Origin: Burkholderiales bacterium
GTDB taxonomy: Bacteria > Pseudomonadota > Gammaproteobacteria > Burkholderiales > JAEUOS01
NCBI GenBank assembly: GCA_016790635.1
Contig: JAEUOR010000035.1
Span: forward strand, 62,001-126,000
Direction of reading: 5' to 3'
Length of the DNA stretch: 64,000 nt
A program made the position numbers and the translations under genes. Below the pieces are notes generated by a model, which saw only the letters and a list, made by a program, of their open reading frames with translations, made no database searches and had not been told where the DNA came from. Below, one piece after another: positions 28,054 through 37,292 of the stretch (position 1 is its first letter; each line of letters starts with the position of its first letter).

Positions 28054-28722
28054 TTAAATTGCGCGTCCAGCCTTCTCGGCGATCAACTTGCGCATCAGCT
28101 CGCGATTGACCTTCACCCCATGCATGTTGGGGTTGATGCGCAAGGCCCGCTCGAAGTACTCGAGGGCCTTTTCGTATTCCTGCAGGTGGGCGAAGATCTG
28201 CCCGTAACCGGCGAGCGCGCCGAAATGATGCGGGTTGCGGCGCATCACCTCGTCGCAGTCGGACAAGGATTCCTGGAAACGCCCCAGGTGAAACAGGAGC
28301 GTCGCGCGCTTGTTCCAGCCTTCAGCGAAGTCCGGCTTCAAGCGGATGATTTCGCTGAAGGTGGCCACCGCCGCCTCGGCCTGCTCAGGATTCATCTGCT
28401 CCATGCCCCGCTTGAACAACGCGTCGATGCCGGCATCGCCGCTGCGGCTCCAGAGGATCCAAAGCGCGGACTCGGCGGCGTCGCGCACACCGTCGTCCTG
28501 GTCTTGCAGGCGGCGCGCCATGAGCTCGGTGTCTTCCATGCGCCCGCGCCGGCTCAGGGCGGCCAACGCTTCGACTCGCTGCTGGGGTCGCGCGGATTCA
28601 ATTTGGCGAACAGCCGCCTCGCGCGAGAGGCTGGTGCCACGCGCGGTCTGCGCTACCAGGTCCCAGGGCAGCAGCATCGCCAGACTCAATGCCGCCGCCA
28701 GGCAAGCCACCCGCGTCTTCAT
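28054..28722 (-). CDS. exported TPR-repeat protein
   Basis: A 222-aa protein with a signal peptide (MKTRVACLAAALSLAMLLPW, cleavage near DLVAQTA), a HEAT-like segment (about 40-85: EAAVRQIESARPQQRVEALA and DDGVRDAAESALW) and C-terminal tetratricopeptide repeats (about 115-205: FAEGWNKRATLLFHLGRF, GALAGYGQIFAHLQEYEKAL). It is likely a periplasmic scaffold. The ATG overlaps the DUF2461 stop codon; the longer upstream frame is rejected because it would cross that gene. The partner is unknown. Confidence 0.85.
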   Translation of the reverse strand: MKTRVACLAAALSLAMLLPWDLVAQTARGTSLSREAAVRQIESARPQQRVEALAALSRRGRMEDTELMARRLQDQDDGVRDAAESALWILWSRSGDAGIDALFKRGMEQMNPEQAEAAVATFSEIIRLKPDFAEGWNKRATLLFHLGRFQESLSDCDEVMRRNPHHFGALAGYGQIFAHLQEYEKALEYFERALRINPNMHGVKVNRELMRKLIAEKAGRAI

Positions 28723-29381
28723 CGCACCGCCTCGCGCAGCCAGTCGATCAGCGGCTTGGTCGTCTTGAAGCCATCGACGATGGTCGCGGCCAGGCGCGCA
28801 TCGCCGACCGACTTGACCGGTACCTCGTTCCAAACGATGAAGCTCTTGTTGCGTATGTGCTCGATGTAGGGCGAATCGGCAGCGTATCCCTTGGGCGGGC
28901 GTGCCAGCCTGCCTTCGTCCTGCAAGGCGCCGTAGCGTTGCCACAGCGCCCTGGCGCGCAAGAGCTTGCCGAAGCGCGCCGGCTCCTTGGCGATGTACGC
29001 GCGGACCTTCGCCAGCACCTCGGGTGGCGGCATGTAACAGCCGCCGGCGACAAAGAGCTTGCCCTGGTGATCGATATGAAAGTAATAGTGCGAGCCCGGG
29101 TCCTTCTTGCCGCCTGGCGCGATCACCGCTGAGAAGTGGGTCTTGTACGGCGACTTGTCCTTGGCGAAGCGGATGTCGCGATTGATGCGGAACTGGGCCT
29201 TGCGGGCGTCCTGGCCTCCGACCGGCGGGTCGAACTTCGCCGTACCCGCGATCACCTGCCCGACCAGTTCGGTGAATTCCGCGCGCAGGATATCGTAGGC
29301 GGGCTTCATCATCACGAACCAGGGTCGGTTGTTGTTCTCGGCCAGGCCTTCCAGATAGTTGACCAGTTCGCGGGTATTCAT
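28719..29381 (-). CDS. DUF2461 (TIGR02453) family protein
   Basis: A 220-aa cytoplasmic protein of the DUF2461 family. Family segments are LAENNNRPWFVMMKPAYD near the N-terminus, RINRDIRFAKDKSPYKTHFS in the middle, and the YYFHIDHQGKLFVAGGCYMP stretch. The family is widespread and has no assigned function. It is coupled to the TPR gene by a 4-bp overlap. Length matches the family. Confidence 0.92.
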   Translation of the reverse strand: MNTRELVNYLEGLAENNNRPWFVMMKPAYDILRAEFTELVGQVIAGTAKFDPPVGGQDARKAQFRINRDIRFAKDKSPYKTHFSAVIAPGGKKDPGSHYYFHIDHQGKLFVAGGCYMPPPEVLAKVRAYIAKEPARFGKLLRARALWQRYGALQDEGRLARPPKGYAADSPYIEHIRNKSFIVWNEVPVKSVGDARLAATIVDGFKTTKPLIDWLREAVR

Positions 29382-29504
29382 GATTGAGCGCCGATCCCTC
29401 TAGTTTCGATCGGCCGGAGCGACGTACAGGTGCTGCATCGGCCAGCGGTACGGCCTGCCCCAGCTTGGGCTACCATCTTAGCAACATCATCTTGGAGGAA
29501 GAGC

Positions 29505-29975
29505 ATGGACGCACTGTTTCCAAACGGCTGGGTGCACTACCTGGCGGGTGGCTTGTTGCTGGGCGTCGGTGTGAGTCTCTTGTTCGTCCTGACCGGCTGG
29601 ATCGGCGGCATGAGCACCCTCTTCAGTTCCACCTGGTCATGGTTTTCGCGCGCTCCCGGGTTCGCCGATGCACGCCTGACCGGCAGCCGTGTGTGGCGCA
29701 CGTGGTATGCCCTGGGACTCATCGGCGGCGGCGCCCTGTACCTGGCGTTCGCGGGAGGAGCGGCTGGCGTCCTGACCGCGGTGCCGTGGTGGCAATTGCT
29801 GATCGGCGGGTTCATTGCTGGCTTTGGCGCGCGGCTTTCCAACGGGTGCACCGCAGGCCATGGCATCTGCGGCATGGCGTCCCTGCAATTGCCTTCGCTC
29901 GTCGCTGTCCTCACCTTCCTCGCCACGGCGATGATCACTGCCAACCTCCTCGCGAGCCTGGGAGGCACCAAATGA
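29505..29975 (+). CDS. YeeE/YedE family transporter, first half
   Basis: A 156-aa membrane protein with about four helices and the family motif LSNGCTAGHGICGM (about residue 110-123) whose cysteines are implicated in thiosulfate or sulfur-compound transport in YeeE/TsuA proteins. GGAGGAAGAGC upstream fixes the ATG at 29505. It is the N-terminal half of a protein that is a single chain elsewhere; the other half starts inside its stop codon. Confidence 0.88.
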   Translation: MDALFPNGWVHYLAGGLLLGVGVSLLFVLTGWIGGMSTLFSSTWSWFSRAPGFADARLTGSRVWRTWYALGLIGGGALYLAFAGGAAGVLTAVPWWQLLIGGFIAGFGARLSNGCTAGHGICGMASLQLPSLVAVLTFLATAMITANLLASLGGTK

Positions 29976-30391
29976 AAACCGGTTCCCTCCTCGCGGCGCT
30001 TGTCTGCGGCGCGCTCTTCGGCCTCGGGCTGAGCGTTTCCTCCATGGTGCGCCCGGAAGTCGTGCTGGACTTTCTGCGCTTTCGCGACTTCGGCCTGCTC
30101 CTGGTCCTGGGCGGCGCCATGGGCGTGACCATGGCCTTCTACCAATTGGCGCCCAGGCTCATGCGCAAACCCGTGCTCGAAGGTGCGTTCGGCAAGCACC
30201 CTTCCGTACTCAACGGGCGCACCATCGGCGGGGCGGCGCTGTTCGGCATCGGCTGGGGCATCTCCGGGGTCTGTCCCGGCCCGGCGATTGCCGGCCTCGG
30301 TACCGGCAACTGGCCGCTTCTACTCGCGGTGGCCGGGCTATTCGCCGGCGCCTATGTGCAGGGGCGTTGGTTCGCAGCCGCGCCGGGCTGA
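29972..30391 (+). CDS. DUF6691/YeeE-YedE family transporter, second half
   Basis: A 139-aa membrane protein with about four helices. GISGVCPGPAIAGLGTG (about 108-124) is the second-half counterpart of the Cys motif, and LGLSVSSMVRPEVVLDFL matches the DUF6691 type. The ATG overlaps the TGA of the first half, so the two are made in equal amounts and presumably assemble. The pair often accompanies sulfur oxidation or detoxification genes; none is adjacent here. Confidence 0.88.
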   Translation: MKTGSLLAALVCGALFGLGLSVSSMVRPEVVLDFLRFRDFGLLLVLGGAMGVTMAFYQLAPRLMRKPVLEGAFGKHPSVLNGRTIGGAALFGIGWGISGVCPGPAIAGLGTGNWPLLLAVAGLFAGAYVQGRWFAAAPG

Positions 30392-30464
30392 AGATCGTCA
30401 GGCCCCTGCAAGGTCCCAGGACTACACTTTTTCGATTCATCCATAGAGAGCGAAAGGAAGCAAC

Positions 30465-31649
30465 ATGACCCAGCGCGAAGTCGTCGTCGTCTCCGGCACC
30501 CGCACCGCCATCGGCACTTTCGGCGGCGCCCTCAAGGACACCCCGCTCATCGACACCGCCGCCACCGTCATTCGCGAGTCGGTTGCGCGCGCCGGGATCG
30601 ATCCGGCCCAGGTCGGCCACGTTGCCGTCGGCCACGTGGTCAACACCGATGTGCGTGACATGTACCTCTCGCGCGTGGCCACGATCAACGGCGGCCTGCC
30701 TAAGGAAACCCCGGCCATGAACGTCAACCGTCTGTGCGGATCGGGCCTGCAGGCCATCGTTTCGGCGGCGCAGTCCATCCTCCTGGGCGACGCGGACGCC
30801 GCGATCGGTGCCGGCGCTGAGGCCATGAGCCGTGCGCCCTACTGGCTCTCGTCCTCGCGCTGGGGCGCGCGCATGGGCGACGGCAAGATGGTTGATCCCA
30901 TGGTCGGCGCCCTGCATGACCCCTTCAACATCATCCACATGGGCGTGACCGCCGAGAACGTCGCGCGCCAGTGCTCGATCACCCGCGAACAGCAGGACGA
31001 ACTGGCGCTGGAAAGCCACCGGCGCGCGCAAAAAGCAGTGGCTGCCGGCTACTTCAAGGATCAGATCGTCGGCATCGAGATGAAATCCAAGAAGGGGCCG
31101 GTGGTCTTCAATACCGACGAACACGTGCGCAACGACGCCAAGGCCGAGGACTTTGCCAAGCTGAAGCCGGTCTTCGAAAAGGAAGGCACCGTCACCGCCG
31201 GCAATGCCTCAGGCATCAACGATGCGGCCGCTGCGGTGGTCCTCATGGAAAGCGGCGCCGCCGCGCGCGCCGGCGCCAAGCCGCTCGCACGCCTGGTCGG
31301 CTACGCGCACGCCGGTCTGGAACCCAAGATCATGGGTTTGGGGCCGGTACCTGCCACGCGCAACGTGCTCAAGAAGACCGGCTTGAAGCTGGCCGACATG
31401 GACGTCATCGAGGCCAACGAGGCCTTCGCCGCCCAGGCGCTGGGGGTGATCAAGGAACTGGGCCTGGACCCAGCCAAGGTCAACCCCAACGGATCCGGCA
31501 TCTCGCTTGGCCACCCGATCGGCGCGACCGGCGCGATCATCACGGTCAAGGCCATCTACGAACTGCACCGCACCGGCGGGCGTTATGCGCTGGTGACCAT
31601 GTGCATCGGCGGCGGCCAGGGGATTGCGGCAATCTTTGAGCGCATGTAG
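30465..31649 (+). CDS. bktB: acetyl-CoA acetyltransferase / beta-ketothiolase (BktB-like)
   Basis: A 394-aa thiolase that condenses or cleaves acyl-CoA units. Catalytic C91 is in NRLCGSGLQAIVSAAQ, the His in GHPIGATGA and the second Cys in MCIGGGQG. The overall sequence strongly resembles BktB of Cupriavidus necator, which makes longer beta-ketoacyl-CoA for polyhydroxyalkanoates; the symbol rests on that remembered resemblance. The gene stands alone with GAAAGGAAG before its ATG. No PHA synthase or reductase is adjacent. Confidence 0.93.
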   Translation: MTQREVVVVSGTRTAIGTFGGALKDTPLIDTAATVIRESVARAGIDPAQVGHVAVGHVVNTDVRDMYLSRVATINGGLPKETPAMNVNRLCGSGLQAIVSAAQSILLGDADAAIGAGAEAMSRAPYWLSSSRWGARMGDGKMVDPMVGALHDPFNIIHMGVTAENVARQCSITREQQDELALESHRRAQKAVAAGYFKDQIVGIEMKSKKGPVVFNTDEHVRNDAKAEDFAKLKPVFEKEGTVTAGNASGINDAAAAVVLMESGAAARAGAKPLARLVGYAHAGLEPKIMGLGPVPATRNVLKKTGLKLADMDVIEANEAFAAQALGVIKELGLDPAKVNPNGSGISLGHPIGATGAIITVKAIYELHRTGGRYALVTMCIGGGQGIAAIFERM

Positions 31650-32017
31650 CAAGCGCGAGCGCAGCGCGAAATGGTCGCCTAGCGCTCGCTCCACTTTGAG
31701 ATGGGGCACCGGCGGGCGCTTGGGGACCGGCGCGACGTGGTGCGCGACGAATCGCCCGATGTGCGCGACGGGTAGTCACGGATCAAGGAATCATGTCGGT
31801 CGAAACGCAATGCACATCGCTTTCACAGTCGTAGGTCGGCCGTGCTTTGGTCACCCGACAATCAACTGTCGAAAAAATTTACATACCCAAGAATAGAGAG
31901 CCGATACAGGACGAAAAAAGTCAATTCATTCAAATAAATACCTATCTTGGCGCGGAAAGTGCTTTTAGGGCCCGAGCACAAAAACAAGTTGTTTACTCAC
32001 TCTCGGGGAGATTTCCA
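31650..32017 (+). other. non-coding region before the PEP-CTERM gene
   Basis: About 370 bp between the thiolase and the exported protein gene. It becomes clearly A/T-richer from about 31840. I see GCGC-rich partial inverted repeats near 31652-31695 after the thiolase, but no convincing terminator, tRNA or gene. The A/T-rich end probably holds the promoter of the next gene. Confidence 0.5.
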
Positions 32018-32812
32018 GTGTCCAGCAGCAGCATGAAGGGCTTGATCGCGGCGTTCGGCGTATCGATCGGTCTCGTTTCAGGGACCATATCGGCCGCACC
32101 GATTCTGTATTCGTTCACAACCGGACCGGCCTTGCCGTTTGCGGGAAGCTTCCCGTCAAACTCGACAAATCAAGCTGTCGCAAATACCTTGGTGCCGCTT
32201 TTCGCCGGAAGTAGCGTATCCGGGACGTTCCTCTATGACGGCGCCGCAACCTTCAATTCGACCGCAAGCGATGGCGGGAGTCTCTATGGCGTTGCCCCTC
32301 CAGCCGGGGTTCGCAGCTTTTACCAGTTTGAGGCCCAGCTCAGCGGTGGCACCGTGTCCGGGAGTACGATTACCGATCCGGGGGGCTTCGTTGTCGTGTC
32401 CAATGATCAGCCCAGCCTGTCAGGAAACGACCGTCTCCAATACTTCGTCGACTCATCGTTTGCAGCTTCTGCGTTTAGAAACAGCGTCGGGTTTACCGTG
32501 GGCCAATTCAGCTTTTTCAACCTTCGGATGTTCTGGTTCGAAGGACAGTCGGTACCCGAGTTCATCCCGGACTTCTTGAACGATCAGAGCCTGCCGGGGG
32601 CGCCCCCTTCCTTTCATGGTCGCCTTGCGATCGACATGGTGCAAACCACGAATCCCTCAGGGCCGCAGTACGTGTTGTTCTTCGACTCTTTGAGAGTGAC
32701 CGCAGTGCCCGTGTCGGAGCCAGGGGCCTTAGCCCTGTTTCTCGTTGGATTGGGTGCAGCAGCCAGCAAGCTCAAGCGTCGCAGACGTTTGGCAGACAAT
32801 CCGGGCGCCTGA
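32018..32812 (+). CDS. PEP-CTERM-type exported protein
   Basis: A 264-aa secreted protein: signal peptide (about 6-30, ending SGTISAAP), a Ser/Gly/Thr-rich beta-type body, and a C-terminal sorting tail SEPGALALFLVGLGAAASK followed by KRRRR. That is the PEP-CTERM layout (motif, hydrophobic helix, basic end), with SEPG in place of VPEP. GTG 32018 follows GGGGAG by 7 nt; ATG 32033 is the alternative. Base composition is lower in G/C than its surroundings. The matching exosortase is not in the window. Confidence 0.82.
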   Translation: MSSSSMKGLIAAFGVSIGLVSGTISAAPILYSFTTGPALPFAGSFPSNSTNQAVANTLVPLFAGSSVSGTFLYDGAATFNSTASDGGSLYGVAPPAGVRSFYQFEAQLSGGTVSGSTITDPGGFVVVSNDQPSLSGNDRLQYFVDSSFAASAFRNSVGFTVGQFSFFNLRMFWFEGQSVPEFIPDFLNDQSLPGAPPSFHGRLAIDMVQTTNPSGPQYVLFFDSLRVTAVPVSEPGALALFLVGLGAAASKLKRRRRLADNPGA

Positions 32813-32842
32813 GGCTTCCGGGCGCGGCCAGGTCCTCAGCCT

Positions 32843-35800
32843 CTACCGCGTTGGCGTTCCATATCCGCCCGCGGTCGGCGTCTGGATCACGAAAACATCG
32901 CCGGGCAGGCACTCGGTCTCCTCGGCACCGGACAACTCGGTGACGCTGCCGTCGGTCCTTATGACGGTGTTTCGCCCGACTTGCCCAGGATCGCCCCCTG
33001 CCAAACCGTAGGGCGGCACCCGCCTGTGCCCGGAAAGGATACCGGCGCTCATGGCCTCCAGGAAGCGGATGCGCCGCAACGCGCCTGGACCGCCATTCCA
33101 CCTGCCGCGTCCGCCCGAGCCGTAACGTATCGAGTGTTCCTCTACGCGAACGGGATAGCGGAATTCCAGGACCTCGGGGTCGGTCATGCGGCTGTTGGTC
33201 ATGTGGGTCTGCACCGGCGTGCAGCCATCAAATCCCTCGCCCGCGCCGCTGCCGGCGGAAATGGTCTCGTAGTACTGGTACTTGTCGTTGCCGAAGGTGA
33301 AGTTGTTCATCGTGCCCTGTGATGCGCCCATGACCCCTAGTGCGCCGTAGAGGGTATCGGTCAGGCACTGGCTGGTCTCGACGTTGCCGGCCACGACCGC
33401 AGCCGGGTAGCGCGGATTCAACATCGAACCTGCGGGAATCACGATCTCGATGGGTTTCAGACAGCCGGCGTTGAGCGGGATGTCGTCGTCGACCAACGAG
33501 CGGAACACGTACAGCACCGCGGCGTGCGCGACTGCGGATGGCGCGTTGAAGTTGTTGGGCAACTGCGCGCTGGTACCAGTGAAGTCCACCTTGGCCGCGC
33601 GTGCCTGGCGGTCGATGCTGATCCTGACGCGGATCACCGCGCCGTGGTCCATTTCGTATGCAAACTCGCCGTCCTTTAACACGTCGATGACGCGGCGCAC
33701 CGACTCCTCGGCGTTGTCCTGCACGTGCTGCATGTAGGCGTGCACGACCGACAGCCCGAATTCGCCGACCATGCGGCCCAGTTCCTGCACGCCCTTCTCA
33801 TTGGCCGCGATCATGGCGCGCAGGTCGGCCATGTTCTGCTCGATGTTGCGCGAAGGGTACTTCCCCGACCCGAGCAATGCGCGCGTCTCGGTGTCGCGCA
33901 GCCGTCCCTCCTCGACCAGGAGGAAGTTGTCGATCAGGACGCCCTCTTCCTCGACCACCTTGGAATCCGGCGGCATGGAACCCGGCGAGATGCCGCCGAT
34001 GTCGGCGTGGTGGCCGCGCGAGCCGACGTAGAAGAGGATGTCGCGGCCTTCGCCATCGAACACCGGCGTGATGACCGTGATGTCCGGCAAGTGGGTACCA
34101 CCGTTGTAGGGCGCGTTCAGCATGTAGACGTTGCCGGCGCGCATCCGGCCCGCGTTGTCGCGGATCACCGTGCGGATCGATTCGCCCATCGACCCCAGGT
34201 GCACCGGCATGTGCGGCGCGTTGGCAATCAGCTCGCCCTTGTGGTTGAAGACCGCGCAGGAAAAGTCCAGGCGTTCCTTGATGTTGACCGAGTAGGCGGT
34301 GTTGGCGAGCGTCAGCCCCATCTGCTCGGCGATGGCCATGAAGAGGTTGTTGAAGATCTCCAGCATCACCGGGTCGGCGGTGGTGCCGATGGCGTGGCGC
34401 TTGGCGCGCGCCACCGCACGCGTCAGGACCAGATGGTTTTGCGAGGTGACTTCGCATTGCCAGCCCGGCTCAAGCACCGTGGTGGCGTTACGCTCGGCCA
34501 GGATGGCGGGCCCTGCGATCCGGTCGCCGGGGCAAAGCGCCTCGCGCCTGTAGACCGGCGCATCGTGGTGCGCTCCGCCGGAGAACATGCGCACGTGATC
34601 CAGGGGCTGCGGCGGCCCGCTGCGCGTGGAGGCAGGAAAGAGTACATCCGCGCGCTCGCCCGAGCCGCCGATCGCTTCGACCGAGACCGCCTCGACGATC
34701 AGCGCCTTGTGCTCCATGAGGAAGGAGTAGCGCATGCGATACGCGGCCTCGAACCCGGCCTTGATCTCCGCCAGGGAACCGTCCTCGACCACCAGTGCCG
34801 AATCGGTGCCCTCGTAGCGAACGTGCACGCGTTGCCGCACGACAACCTCGGTCACGCCCTGGGCGCGCACCTGCGCGGCGGCGTCTTCGCCCATCGCGGC
34901 GAAGGCGGCGTCGAGCGCCGGGCGCGTCGCGGCTTCCAGGCGCAATTCGATCGCGCGCTCGCGCATCGCGGTCAGGTCGGCCAGGCCCATGCCGTAGGCC
35001 GACAGCACGCCCGCGTAGGGATGGATGTAGACCCGCGGCATGCCCAGCTGGTCGGCGATCAGACAGGCATGCTGGCCGCCGGCCCCGCCGAAGCACTGCA
35101 AGGTGTACTGCGTGATGTCATAGCCGCGGGCGACCGAGACCTTCTTGATCGCGTTGGCCATGTTGTCCACCGCGATGCGCACAAAACCCTCGGCAACTTC
35201 CTCGGCGGAGCGTCGATTGCCGGTGGCCTTCTCGATCTCGTCGGCCAGGGTACGGAATTTCGCTTCCACCACGGCAGCGTCAAGCGGTGCGTCGGCAGCA
35301 GGGCCGAACACGGCGGGGAAAAAGCGCGGTTGTACCTTGCCCAGCATGACGTTCGCATCGGTCACCGCGAGCGGTCCGCCGCGCCGGTAACAGGCCGGCC
35401 CCGGGTTGGCGCCGGCCGAGTCCGGCCCGACGCGATAGCGTGCACCGTCGAAATGCAGGATCGAGCCGCCGCCGGCGGCCACGGTGTGGATGCTCATCAT
35501 CGGCGCGCGCATGCGCACCCCGGCCACCTGGGTCTCGAAGGCGCGCTCGTATTCGCCGGCATAGTGCGACACATCGGTCGAGGTGCCGCCCATGTCGAAA
35601 CCGATCACGCGCTCGAACCCGGCCGCGACCGCGGTCCGCACCATGCCGACGATGCCGCCGGCCGGACCCGAGAGGATGGCGTCCTTGCCCTTGAAGAGCG
35701 CGGCGGAAGTGAGCCCGCCGGAAGATTGCATGAACATCAGGCGCGCGCCATCGAGTTCGGCGGCGACCCGCTCGACGTAGCGCGACAGGATCGGCGACAG

Positions 35801-36445
35801 GTAGGCATCGACCACCGTGGTATCGCCGCGCGAGACGAATTTCATCAGGGGCGAGACCTGGTGCGACGCCGACACCTGCGTGAAGCCGACCGCGCGCGCC
35901 AGTGCCGCGACGCGCGCCTCGTGATCCGAGTAGCGATAGCCATGCATGAAGACGATCGCCAGGGCGCGAAAGCCTTGGGCGTGCGCCGCTTCGAGTTCGC
36001 GGCGCACTGATGATTCGTCGAGCGCTCGCACCACTTCGCCGTGCGCACCGACGCGCTCATCGACTTCGACCACCTTTTCGTAGAGCAACTCCGGCAACAC
36101 GATGTGGCGATCAAAGATGCGCGGCCGGTTCTGGTAGCCGATGCGCAGCTGGTCGCGGAATCCGCGCGTGACCAGGAGGAGCGTGCGGTCCCCCTTGCGC
36201 TCGAGCAGTGCGTTGGTCGCGACTGTCGTGCCCATCTTGACCGCCGCGATGCTCGGCCCCGGAATGCGCTCGCCAGGCTTGACGCCCAAGAAGTGGCGAA
36301 TTCCCGCCAGCGCGGCGTCCGGGTACTGCTCGGGGTTCTCCGAGAGCAGCTTCAGCGTATCGAGTGCGCCGTCAGGTGCGCGCGCGACCACGTCGGTGAA
36401 CGTGCCGCCGCGGTCGATCCAGAACTGCCACGCCCCCCCGCTCAT
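32843..36445 (-). CDS. fused hydantoinase A/B (5-oxoprolinase family)
   Basis: A 1200-aa ATP-dependent amidohydrolase. Residues about 1-690 are HyuA-type ([15 protein letters not shown] at the N-terminus, [33 protein letters not shown]), and about 700-1200 are HyuB-type ([46 protein letters not shown]). One chain with both halves is the arrangement of 5-oxoprolinase, which opens 5-oxoproline to glutamate; hydantoinases and acetone carboxylases are relatives. It is coupled by ATGA to a D-glutamate-cyclase-like gene upstream, favouring 5-oxoproline chemistry. Confidence 0.92.
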   Translation of the reverse strand: MSGGAWQFWIDRGGTFTDVVARAPDGALDTLKLLSENPEQYPDAALAGIRHFLGVKPGERIPGPSIAAVKMGTTVATNALLERKGDRTLLLVTRGFRDQLRIGYQNRPRIFDRHIVLPELLYEKVVEVDERVGAHGEVVRALDESSVRRELEAAHAQGFRALAIVFMHGYRYSDHEARVAALARAVGFTQVSASHQVSPLMKFVSRGDTTVVDAYLSPILSRYVERVAAELDGARLMFMQSSGGLTSAALFKGKDAILSGPAGGIVGMVRTAVAAGFERVIGFDMGGTSTDVSHYAGEYERAFETQVAGVRMRAPMMSIHTVAAGGGSILHFDGARYRVGPDSAGANPGPACYRRGGPLAVTDANVMLGKVQPRFFPAVFGPAADAPLDAAVVEAKFRTLADEIEKATGNRRSAEEVAEGFVRIAVDNMANAIKKVSVARGYDITQYTLQCFGGAGGQHACLIADQLGMPRVYIHPYAGVLSAYGMGLADLTAMRERAIELRLEAATRPALDAAFAAMGEDAAAQVRAQGVTEVVVRQRVHVRYEGTDSALVVEDGSLAEIKAGFEAAYRMRYSFLMEHKALIVEAVSVEAIGGSGERADVLFPASTRSGPPQPLDHVRMFSGGAHHDAPVYRREALCPGDRIAGPAILAERNATTVLEPGWQCEVTSQNHLVLTRAVARAKRHAIGTTADPVMLEIFNNLFMAIAEQMGLTLANTAYSVNIKERLDFSCAVFNHKGELIANAPHMPVHLGSMGESIRTVIRDNAGRMRAGNVYMLNAPYNGGTHLPDITVITPVFDGEGRDILFYVGSRGHHADIGGISPGSMPPDSKVVEEEGVLIDNFLLVEEGRLRDTETRALLGSGKYPSRNIEQNMADLRAMIAANEKGVQELGRMVGEFGLSVVHAYMQHVQDNAEESVRRVIDVLKDGEFAYEMDHGAVIRVRISIDRQARAAKVDFTGTSAQLPNNFNAPSAVAHAAVLYVFRSLVDDDIPLNAGCLKPIEIVIPAGSMLNPRYPAAVVAGNVETSQCLTDTLYGALGVMGASQGTMNNFTFGNDKYQYYETISAGSGAGEGFDGCTPVQTHMTNSRMTDPEVLEFRYPVRVEEHSIRYGSGGRGRWNGGPGALRRIRFLEAMSAGILSGHRRVPPYGLAGGDPGQVGRNTVIRTDGSVTELSGAEETECLPGDVFVIQTPTAGGYGTPTR

Positions 36446-37242
36446 GCCGCCACCGCCAGTTCATCATTGCGCACATCGGTGACCAGCATGCACCCGGGCT
36501 TATGCGTGATTGCCAGCGGCGGCCGCGCGCGGCGAATCGCCGATTGCGGGGTGACCCCGCAGGCCCAGAACACCGGCACCTCGCCCGGCAGGATGTCCAC
36601 GCTGTCGCCGAAGTCGGGACGGTTGATGTCGGTGATGCCGATGGCATGCGGGTCGCCGATATGCACCGGCGCGCCGTGCACATCGGGGAAGCGTCCGGTG
36701 ATCGCGATGGCGCGCTCGACTTCGTCCTCGCGGATCGGCCGCATCGAGACGATCAGCGGGCCGCCGAAGGGTCCCACGGCGCTGGTCTCGCGATTGGTGC
36801 GCCACATGGCGACATTCTTGCCCGCCTCGATGTGACGCAAGCGGATGCCGTCTGCCATGAGGGCCTCTTCAAACGAGAAAGAGCAGCCGATCACGAACGC
36901 CACCAGGTCGTCGCGCCACAAGGCGTGCAGATCGTCGACATCGCCTTGGTATTCACCGTCGCGCCACACACAGTAGGACGGCAGGTCGGTGCGGATATCG
37001 AGGTCCTGCCCGAGGCGCGGCACGCGCGGGTCACCGGGCGCACTCATGCCGATGATCGGGCAGGGCTTGGGGTTGGCTTCGCAATAGCGACGAAAGTCCT
37101 CGGCCAGGTCGCGCGGCAGAACGGCCAGGTTGCCCTGCGTGTAGCCACGACATTGGCCCGAGGTCTGCGCGGTATAGCGCCGGGCGCGCACGGCGCGGCG
37201 CAGATCCACGGGGGTTGCGTAGGTGTCGGCGGAAGAGTTCAT
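36442..37242 (-). CDS. DUF1445 / D-glutamate cyclase-like hydro-lyase
   Basis: A 266-aa protein of the DUF1445 family, annotated as putative hydro-lyase; the mammalian homologous domain (DGLUCY) converts D-glutamate to 5-oxo-D-proline. Family segments: [59 protein letters not shown] and [12 protein letters not shown]. It is first in a two-gene operon with the 5-oxoprolinase-type gene (4-bp overlap) and lies divergent from the IlvD/Edd gene with a 50-bp gap. Confidence 0.88.
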   Translation of the reverse strand: MNSSADTYATPVDLRRAVRARRYTAQTSGQCRGYTQGNLAVLPRDLAEDFRRYCEANPKPCPIIGMSAPGDPRVPRLGQDLDIRTDLPSYCVWRDGEYQGDVDDLHALWRDDLVAFVIGCSFSFEEALMADGIRLRHIEAGKNVAMWRTNRETSAVGPFGGPLIVSMRPIREDEVERAIAITGRFPDVHGAPVHIGDPHAIGITDINRPDFGDSVDILPGEVPVFWACGVTPQSAIRRARPPLAITHKPGCMLVTDVRNDELAVAA

Positions 37243-37292
37243 GAATGCATTATCCTTGCTTTGCCGGGGGCTTCCGGCTCACTGGAGAATCC

